Shown: positions 5,752 through 11,195 of the stretch, one piece after another
How positions within the stretch are numbered: the stretch's first letter is position 1
Layout: each line of letters starts with the position of its first letter
Source: Clostridia bacterium
GTDB lineage: Bacteria; Bacillota; Clostridia; Oscillospirales; Acutalibacteraceae
Reading direction: 5' to 3'
Assembly (NCBI GenBank): GCA_017387165.1
Contig: JAFOFS010000264.1
Coordinates: 1-11,195 of the forward strand
Length of the DNA stretch: 11,195 nt
Program-made: the position numbers and the translations under genes
Notes under the pieces: generated by a model
Seen by the model: the letters and a program-made list of their open reading frames with translations, nothing else
Told to the model about the DNA's origin: nothing
Database searches by the model: none

Positions 5752-7242
5752 ATGGGTCATCGGAAATGGCTTGCGATTTTGTTGGCGTGCTTGTTAACGG
5801 TCGTCGGTTGCCATACCGCCGCTCCGTCGGCACCTCCGACCCCACCGACCGCGCCGTCCGCTCCGCCGCCTACCGGCGTGGTCGGCGGCACCACCCCGAC
5901 CTTGGCGTGGAATCCGTCGGACGGCACCGACCCCTACGCCGTCACCACGCACTTGGGTTGGCAGCTGTGTGAATTGCTGCACGGCGGTCTGACCGCCGTC
6001 GCTCCCGACTGGTCGGTAGCCCCGTTGTGGGCGGAATCGGTCACCCAAACCGACGGCACCCACCTCGAAGTGGTGTTGCGCGCCGACGCCGTCTTCTCGG
6101 ACGGCAAGCCGATGACCGCCGCCCACGTCCTGCAATCCTTTGCGGACGCACGCCAATCGGACGCATACGGCGAAACGGTCGGCAACATCCGCTCCATCAC
6201 CGCGGACGACCGCACCCTGACCGTTACGCTGTACACCGCCGACGTGGTCAACCCCACCGCCGCGTTGTCATTCCCCATCGTGCGACGGGAGAAAAACGCC
6301 GTGGTCGGATGCGGACGGTATCTGGCGGACACCAAGGCCGGCGTCCTGAAAGCCAATCCGCACCATCCGCAGCAGCCGCTCATCAAGGAATGGAAACTGG
6401 CCGCTGTCGCGGCGGACGATCTCCCCTATGCGCTGGCGTCGGGACAGATCGCGGTATACACCACCGATCTGACCGACGGCGTGGTTACCGTGGCAGGCGA
6501 CATTCGCCAGGAGACCGCCGTCTTGCCGCAGCTGGTGTTTATCGGGGTCAACGATACCCACCGGGCGCTGAAGGAAAACGTTTTCCGGCAGGGACTGTCG
6601 GCGGCCATTGACCGCCGTACCCTCGCGGCAAACGGATTTTCGGGTTATTTGCAAGCCACCACCCTCCCGTTTATGGAGAAAAATCACACCGAAAACGGCG
6701 GTTTGCAAGAAAATATTGCACAAGCGGTTGCAAAATGGAAAGAATTAGGGTATAATGATAGTCAAAGTGGGGTTTCCTCGTCTGAAAAAGGCAAGCTCCC
6801 CACTCTGAATCTGCTGACTGTGGCGGAGGATCCGCTGCATCAGGCAACCGCCGTCCTGCTCTGTGAGCAATGGAAGGCGGCAGGGCTGACCGTCAAGAAC
6901 GTGCCGCTGGCCGCAGACGAGTATCGCTCCCGTATCCGTCGGGGCAACTTCGAGCTGTATCTCGGCGAGCTGCGACAGGCGGCCGATCTGAGCCTGCGCC
7001 CGTGGCTGACCGCCGACGGGGCGGCTGCCGCTTCGTTGCGGAGTGAGGACGCCGCCGCTTACGCCGCCTATCTCGCAGGAGACAGCACGGTGGAAGAGTA
7101 CCGGCAACAGTTTGCCGAGTCGCTCCCCTTCATTCCGCTCGGATGGCGGATGGGCGCCGTGGTCTGCGGCAACGCCCTGACCGAGCTTTCGCTCGGCGGT
7201 CCGTCCTTTTTCAGCGGCGTTCATTCTTGGAAATGGTCTTAA
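5752..7242 (+). CDS. Solute-binding lipoprotein, peptide/nickel type (SBP_bac_5), orphan
   Basis: Predicted lipoprotein of 496 residues. A short hydrophobic signal (WLAILLACLLTVV) ends in a lipobox with C20 (TVVGC), followed by a Pro/Ala/Ser/Thr linker at about 22-45. The rest fits family-5 solute-binding proteins (oligopeptide/dipeptide type). The segment at 106-130 (LEVVLRADAVFSDGKPMTA, then HVLQSF) is the characteristic 'FSDGxPxTAxDVxxSF' region, and the C-terminus (SLPFIPLGWRMGAVV) is also typical. Such proteins capture peptides outside the membrane for an ABC importer, but no permease or ATPase gene is in the window. It may therefore serve a distant transporter or another binding role. 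AAAGGAG (5736-5742) lies 9 nt before the ATG. An AT-rich pocket at about 6700-6795 contains a promoter-like sequence. The substrate cannot be told from sequence. Confidence 0.87.
   Translation: MGHRKWLAILLACLLTVVGCHTAAPSAPPTPPTAPSAPPPTGVVGGTTPTLAWNPSDGTDPYAVTTHLGWQLCELLHGGLTAVAPDWSVAPLWAESVTQTDGTHLEVVLRADAVFSDGKPMTAAHVLQSFADARQSDAYGETVGNIRSITADDRTLTVTLYTADVVNPTAALSFPIVRREKNAVVGCGRYLADTKAGVLKANPHHPQQPLIKEWKLAAVAADDLPYALASGQIAVYTTDLTDGVVTVAGDIRQETAVLPQLVFIGVNDTHRALKENVFRQGLSAAIDRRTLAANGFSGYLQATTLPFMEKNHTENGGLQENIAQAVAKWKELGYNDSQSGVSSSEKGKLPTLNLLTVAEDPLHQATAVLLCEQWKAAGLTVKNVPLAADEYRSRIRRGNFELYLGELRQAADLSLRPWLTADGAAAASLRSEDAAAYAAYLAGDSTVEEYRQQFAESLPFIPLGWRMGAVVCGNALTELSLGGPSFFSGVHSWKWS
6728..6756 (+). 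promoter_or_regulatory. Candidate internal promoter within the lipoprotein gene
   Basis: TTGCAA (6728-6733), a 17-bp spacer and a perfect TATAAT (6751-6756) lie in frame within the coding sequence (AVAKWKELGYND). The surroundings are locally AT-rich. The 9-mer GCGGTTGCA and the distance to TATAAT are the same as at the yfhO promoter. It could supply asp23 and fakA, about 500 bp downstream. There is no TG extension here, and a coding explanation remains possible. Confidence 0.45.
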
Positions 7243-7260
7243 AAGAAAGGAGATTTCTTT

Positions 7261-7614
7261 ATGATTCGTATGGAAAATCATCTCGGCTATATCGAGGTAT
7301 CGCAGGATTATTTCTCCCATTTGATCGGCGATGCGGTCTCCTCCTGCTACGGCGTGGTGGGAATGGTGCGCAGCGGCGCCCGCCAGGGTCTGCGTTCGGT
7401 ATTTTCCCGCCGCATCCATGCCGATGACGGCGTCCATGTCAAGAGCGACGGCGACCGTCTGGTGGTTGACGTGCACATCGCGGTGATCCACGGCATGAAC
7501 ATCGCGGCGATCTCCCGCAGCATCATCAACAAGGTTCACTACACCGTCGAGGAAGCGACCGGTCTGGAAGTCCGCAAGGTCAACGTCTTCGTCGATCAGA
7601 TCAAAAATGCCTGA
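7261..7614 (+). CDS. Asp23/Gls24 family protein (YloU-like)
   Basis: Protein of 117 residues matching the Asp23/Gls24 envelope-stress family. It begins with a short strand (GYIEVSQDYFSHLIGDAVSSCYGVVGM), followed by a V/I-rich central strand pair (DGDRLVVDVHIAVIHGMNIAAIS) and the C-terminal VRKVNVFVDQIK typical of the family. Paralogues in staphylococci and lactic acid bacteria sit at or near the membrane and affect envelope stress; the biochemical role is not settled. The ATG at 7261 has GAAAGGAG 8 nt upstream; a second Met at residue 4 lacks this spacing. It lies 18 bp after the lipoprotein gene and 33 bp before the FakA-like gene. The latter pairing matches the conserved yloU-yloV neighbourhood of Firmicutes. 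It is soluble, with no signal peptide. Confidence 0.93.
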   Translation: MIRMENHLGYIEVSQDYFSHLIGDAVSSCYGVVGMVRSGARQGLRSVFSRRIHADDGVHVKSDGDRLVVDVHIAVIHGMNIAAISRSIINKVHYTVEEATGLEVRKVNVFVDQIKNA

Positions 7615-7647
7615 CGGCAACTTTGACCGAAGAAAAGGAGTGTTTGC

Positions 7648-9312
7648 ATGATTTCCGGAGCACAGCTTCGTGACGCCGTTATTTCGGCGTCCAACTGTCT
7701 TGTCAAAGAAAAGCAAAACGTTGACGCGCTCAACGTGTTTCCCGTGCCGGACGGCGATACCGGTACCAATATGTCCATGACCCTGCAAAACGCCGCCCGT
7801 GAAGTGGCGCGTTTGGGTGACGACTGCACCGCCACGCAGGTGGCGGACGTCACCGCCGCCGCGGTGCTGCGCGGCGCCCGTGGCAACTCGGGCGTGATCA
7901 CCTCCCTGCTGTTCCGTGGCTTCTCCAAGGGACTGAAGGGCAAGGAAACCGCAAGCGGCGCCGATCTGGCGCTGGCGCTGACCATCGGCGTCGAGGAAGC
8001 GTACAAGGCGGTTATGAAGCCGACCGAGGGCACCATCCTCACCGTCTCGCGTGAGGCGGCGGCCGCCGGCAAGGCGCTGGGTGACGGCTCGGTCAGCGAC
8101 GTTTGGGAAGCCATCTGCGTCGAGGCGGAAGCCTCGCTGAACCGCACCCCCGAAATCCTCCCCGTTCTCAAAAAGGCCGGCGTCGTGGTTGCCGGCGGTA
8201 AGGGCTTCGTGCTCATCATCCGCGCCATGCAGCAGGTGTTTGAGGGCAACGGTATGGTTGAGGGCGACGCGCCGAGCGCCGCTGCGCCGCAGAAGCGTCA
8301 GAGCGCGGTGGCGTTGGCTGACGAGGAGATCACCTTCACCTACTGCACCGAGTTTATCGTGCGCCGCGACCCGAAAGCAACCCGCCAGCCGATTCAGCTG
8401 CGCGCGTTCCTGGAATCCATCGGCGATTGCGTCGTGGTGGTGGACGACGAGGAGATCATCAAAGTCCACGTGCACACCAACGATCCCGGCCGTGCGCTGC
8501 ACGAGGCAATCGAGTTTGGTCAGTTTGAGACCGTCAAGGTTGAGAATATGCGTATCCAGCACGAAAATGCGGGCTGGGTCGAGGAAGAAGATACCGCCGC
8601 CGCCAACGCCGGTCCTGCCCGTGTGGAGCCGGAGGAACCGTTCGGCTTCGTGTCGGTCGCGGCAGGCGAAGGCATTCAGGCACTGTTTGCCGACCTCGGC
8701 TGCGCGCAGATCGTTTCGGGCGGTCAGACCATGAATCCGTCCACCGACGACATCCTGCAGGCGATCGAAGCCACCCCTGCCAAGGTGGTGTACGTCCTGC
8801 CGAACAACAAAAACATCATTCTCGCCGCCGAGCAGGCCGTGCCGCTGGCCGATCGCAAGGTGCACGTCCTGCCCACCCGCACCATTCCGCAGGGCATCTC
8901 CGCTATGCTGGCGTTCGATCCCGATGCGGACGAGAAGACCAACCTGCTGGGTATGACCCGTGCGGCGGACAACGTGTCCACCGGTCAGGTCACCTTTGCC
9001 GCCCGTGACAGCAGCTACGACGGCAAGGCCATCAAGAAGGGCGATATGCTGGCGCTGGATAACGGAAAAGTCGCCTTCACCGAGGCTGACCCTGCCACCG
9101 CGATCGCCAAGCTGGCGAAGAACATCGTCAAGGATCGCAAGCAGGCCGGCAAGACCACCGAGTTTATGACCTTGCTGTACGGCGAGGGTATGACCGAGAC
9201 GGATGCCGAAGCCGCCGCGGAAGCGATCCGCGCCAAGATCTCCGCCGATATCGACGTCACCGTCGTGGACGGCGGACAGCCCGTTTACTATTATATTCTT
9301 TCGGTCGAATGA
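7648..9312 (+). CDS. fakA: FakA-like fatty acid kinase, ATP-binding subunit (DAK2 domain, YloV)
   Basis: Protein of 554 residues with the FakA/YloV layout: an N-terminal DAK2 (DhaL-like) kinase domain at about 1-200, a middle domain at about 225-320, and a C-terminal DegV-like domain at about 330-554. The ATP/Mg site motif FPVPDGDTGTN (31-41) has D35 and D37, and RGARGNSG lies at 76-82. C233 (YCTEF), H274 and H276 (HVHTND) match the metal-binding Cys/His/His described for staphylococcal FakA. FakA phosphorylates fatty acids presented by FakB, feeding acyl-phosphate into phospholipid synthesis; no fakB gene is in the window. The start has AAAGGAG 7 nt upstream. Oddity: the usual 'GVVDAGG' segment reads GVVVAGG (178-184), an Asp-to-Val change. 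A terminator follows the stop directly, so this gene ends the transcription unit. Confidence 0.93.
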   Translation: MISGAQLRDAVISASNCLVKEKQNVDALNVFPVPDGDTGTNMSMTLQNAAREVARLGDDCTATQVADVTAAAVLRGARGNSGVITSLLFRGFSKGLKGKETASGADLALALTIGVEEAYKAVMKPTEGTILTVSREAAAAGKALGDGSVSDVWEAICVEAEASLNRTPEILPVLKKAGVVVAGGKGFVLIIRAMQQVFEGNGMVEGDAPSAAAPQKRQSAVALADEEITFTYCTEFIVRRDPKATRQPIQLRAFLESIGDCVVVVDDEEIIKVHVHTNDPGRALHEAIEFGQFETVKVENMRIQHENAGWVEEEDTAAANAGPARVEPEEPFGFVSVAAGEGIQALFADLGCAQIVSGGQTMNPSTDDILQAIEATPAKVVYVLPNNKNIILAAEQAVPLADRKVHVLPTRTIPQGISAMLAFDPDADEKTNLLGMTRAADNVSTGQVTFAARDSSYDGKAIKKGDMLALDNGKVAFTEADPATAIAKLAKNIVKDRKQAGKTTEFMTLLYGEGMTETDAEAAAEAIRAKISADIDVTVVDGGQPVYYYILSVE

Positions 9313-9317
9313 CCGTC

Positions 9318-9350
9318 AAAGACCGACCGACCTTCTCGGTCGGTCTTTTT
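9318..9350 (+). terminator. Rho-independent terminator between fakA and recG
   Basis: Starting 6 nt after the fakA stop, AAAGACCGACC (9318-9328) can pair with GGTCGGTCTTT (9338-9348) as an 11-bp stem. GACC occurs three times in a row, so a shifted 8-bp stem (9325-9332 with 9338-9345, loop TTCTC) is an alternative. The right arm ends in a five-T run (9346-9350). It is a classic terminator shape and sits only 18 bp before the recG ATG. Confidence 0.92.
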
Positions 9351-9368
9351 CACAGAGGAGGTGAACCG

Positions 9369-11195
9369 ATGGAACTCTCGACCCCCATTCAATACGTCAA
9401 GGGCGTGGGCGAAAAACGCGCCGCACTGTTTGCGAAATTGGATATCCGCACGGTCGGCGATCTGCTGACCCATTATCCGCGTGATTACGAGGATTGGTCG
9501 CATCCGCTGACCATCGGTGACGCCCCCTACGGCAAGCCGTGCTGCATCCGGGCGCACGTCACCTCCCCCGTGCAGGAATACCGTGTCCGAAAAGGGCTGG
9601 TGCTGTACAAATTCACCGTTTCGGACGGACGGGAGGGTATGCACGTCACGCTGTACAACGTCAAGTACACCGCCGAAAAGCTGCAGATCGGGGTGCCGCT
9701 GTACCTGTTCGGCACCGTTTCCGGCAACTTCCACCGTCGGGAGATGTCGGCGCCGCTGATCGAATTCAATCCCGACGCCGACCGTCTGCGTCCCATCTAT
9801 CCGCAGACAGCCGGACTCAACTCCCACGCGATCGAAAAGGTGGTGCAGACCGCTATGGCGGCGTTGGGAGAAAAGCTGGATCACGATCCGCTGCCGCCGT
9901 CGGTACGCGGCGGCGGTCTGATGCCTCGCGGACAGGCGCTCCGCGCGGTGCATTTTCCGGACACCCGCGCGCAGGCAGAAAAAGCGCGGGCGCGCCTCGC
10001 CTTTGAGGAATGCCTGCTGCTGCAGTTGGGGTTGTTCCGCCTGAAAGGACGCTCGCGCGGCAACACGCCGGTAAAGATTTTACAAGATTATACCCCCGAT
10101 TTTGCCGCCAACCTCCCCTTCACCTTAACCGGCGCCCAGCAACGGGCGTTGGCGGAATGTATCGCGGATGCCCGATCGGGTCATCCGATGAGCCGTCTGG
10201 TGCAGGGGGACGTCGGCAGCGGCAAAACCGCCGTCGCGGCAGGCGTCGCTTACTCGCTGATGCGCGAGGGCTGGCAGGTGGCGATGATGGCGCCGACCGA
10301 AATACTGGCGCAGCAGCACGCCGCTTCGCTCCAAAAGCTGCTCCCCGATCACAAGGTCGGTCTGCTCACCTCCTCGCTCCGCGCTCCGCAAAAGCGCGAG
10401 GTGCTGCAGGGGCTGGCCGACGGCTCCGTTTCGTTCGTGGTCGGCACCCACGCGCTGCTGTCCGATAAGGTCACCTTTGCGCGGCTGGGCTTGGTCATCA
10501 CCGATGAACAGCACCGCTTCGGCGTGGCGCAACGCGCCGCACTGGCGGCAAAAGGCACCGATCCGCATCTGTTGGTGATGTCCGCCACGCCCATTCCCCG
10601 CACACTGGCACTCATCATCTACGGCGATCTCGACGTGTCGATTTTGGACGAGCTCCCACCCGGTCGCCAACCGATCGAAACCTTTGCGGTCGGGACGGAT
10701 AAGCGCGAACGCGCCTACGCCTACGTGCGCAAGCACATCGAAGCCGGACGGCAGGGGTACGTCGTTTGTCCGCTGGTGGAGGAACAAGAGGAGGACGAAA
10801 ACGGTCTTCCGCCGGAAGCGCCGCTTGCCTCCGCCACCGCCTTTGCGGACAAGCTCCGCGAGGGTGCTTTATCCGGCTGCCGTGTCGGGTTGCTGCACGG
10901 ACGGCTGAAAGCCGCCGATAAAGAGGCGGTGATGACCGCTTTTGCGAACGGCGAACTGGACGTGCTGGTCGCCACCACCGTCGTGGAGGTGGGCGTGGAC
11001 GTCCCCAACGCGGTCATTATGGTGGTGGAAAACGCCGAGCGCTTCGGTCTGGCGCAGCTTCACCAGCTGCGCGGTCGGGTCGGGCGCGGCAAGCACGCCT
11101 CCACCTGCATTCTCATTTCGGATCACCGCGGTCCGATCACCAAGGCGCGTCTGTCCGCGATGACCCGTACCAACGACGGCTTCAAGATTGCAGAC
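9369..11195 (+). CDS. recG: ATP-dependent DNA helicase RecG (3' end beyond window)
   Basis: The frame is open from the ATG at 9369 to the window end, giving 609 residues of an expected 680 or so. AGGAGGTGA (9356-9364) is a near-perfect ribosome binding site, with GGAGG 7 nt before the start. The N-terminal wedge region has the OB fold (about 55-135) preceded by YVKGVGEKRAALFAKL, a RecG-type helix-hairpin segment. Superfamily 2 helicase motifs follow: motif I GDVGSGKT (280-287), DEQH (379-382), SATPIPRT (405-412) and motif VI QLRGRVGRG (566-574). RecG reverses stalled replication forks and processes branched DNA intermediates. No catalytic motif is missing in the visible part. Its position after yloU-yloV agrees with Firmicute gene order. 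No promoter is visible between the terminator and the start codon. Confidence 0.97.
   Translation, partial: MELSTPIQYVKGVGEKRAALFAKLDIRTVGDLLTHYPRDYEDWSHPLTIGDAPYGKPCCIRAHVTSPVQEYRVRKGLVLYKFTVSDGREGMHVTLYNVKYTAEKLQIGVPLYLFGTVSGNFHRREMSAPLIEFNPDADRLRPIYPQTAGLNSHAIEKVVQTAMAALGEKLDHDPLPPSVRGGGLMPRGQALRAVHFPDTRAQAEKARARLAFEECLLLQLGLFRLKGRSRGNTPVKILQDYTPDFAANLPFTLTGAQQRALAECIADARSGHPMSRLVQGDVGSGKTAVAAGVAYSLMREGWQVAMMAPTEILAQQHAASLQKLLPDHKVGLLTSSLRAPQKREVLQGLADGSVSFVVGTHALLSDKVTFARLGLVITDEQHRFGVAQRAALAAKGTDPHLLVMSATPIPRTLALIIYGDLDVSILDELPPGRQPIETFAVGTDKRERAYAYVRKHIEAGRQGYVVCPLVEEQEEDENGLPPEAPLASATAFADKLREGALSGCRVGLLHGRLKAADKEAVMTAFANGELDVLVATTVVEVGVDVPNAVIMVVENAERFGLAQLHQLRGRVGRGKHASTCILISDHRGPITKARLSAMTRTNDGFKIAD

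Noticed and set aside
3848..5845. 665-codon minus-strand open frame
   Set aside because: Antisense to the YfhO gene; the His/Gln/Gly/Arg-rich product without domains is the usual mirror of GC-rich codons.
6745..8865. 706-codon minus-strand open frame
   Set aside because: Antisense to three well-supported genes (lipoprotein, Asp23, FakA) and recognisable as no family; it persists only because stops are rare in the complementary frame of GC-rich genes.
1..11195. CRISPR arrays, tRNA/rRNA genes, insertion sequences, riboswitches
   Set aside because: No regularly spaced repeats, no cloverleaf or rRNA-like stretch, no transposase or terminal repeats, and no leader longer than about 80 nt were seen.

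Overview
The window looks like a chromosomal stretch from a GC-rich Firmicute, most likely a Clostridia of the Oscillospiraceae/Ruminococcaceae type. Three things support this: strong AGGAGG-type ribosome binding sites before almost every gene; the Asp23 (YloU) - FakA (YloV) - recG gene order, which is known from Firmicutes; and a YfhO-type membrane protein plus small proteins of a style I associate with this group. No mobile element, CRISPR array, tRNA or rRNA is visible.

Layout. Bases 1-302 hold a promoter and a short plus-strand ORF (basic N-terminus plus one hydrophobic helix) whose last third runs into the 3' end of a convergent gene. Bases 248-1063 hold three closely spaced minus-strand genes for small proteins of unknown function (70, 103 and 89 aa, in transcription order). 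A 64-bp divergent promoter region separates them from the plus-strand genes. These are a YfcE-like metallophosphoesterase (1128-1595), HemW (1623-2726), a 974-aa YfhO-family membrane protein (2804-5728), an orphan peptide-type solute-binding lipoprotein (5752-7242), an Asp23/Gls24 protein (7261-7614), a FakA-like fatty acid kinase (7648-9312), a Rho-independent terminator (9318-9350), and recG (9369 to the window end, 3'-truncated).

How the genes work together. The yfhO-to-fakA block reads as one transcription unit: it starts at an extended -10 promoter (2734-2762), the gaps between genes are 18-33 bp without terminators, and it ends at the hairpin after fakA. Its products are mostly envelope- or lipid-related: a GT-C-like membrane protein, a lipoprotein, an envelope-stress protein and a fatty acid kinase. 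A second promoter-like sequence, sharing a 9-mer and exact -35/-10 spacing with the first, lies inside the lipoprotein gene and could supply asp23-fakA separately.

Most of the window is ordinary core genome. The points worth a second look are the small-protein cluster, the abrupt convergent junction near base 247, the twin promoters, a perfect 10-bp inverted repeat inside the yfcE-like gene, substitutions in motifs of FakA and HemW, and the terminator directly in front of recG. I see no convincing evidence of a wholly new multi-gene system.
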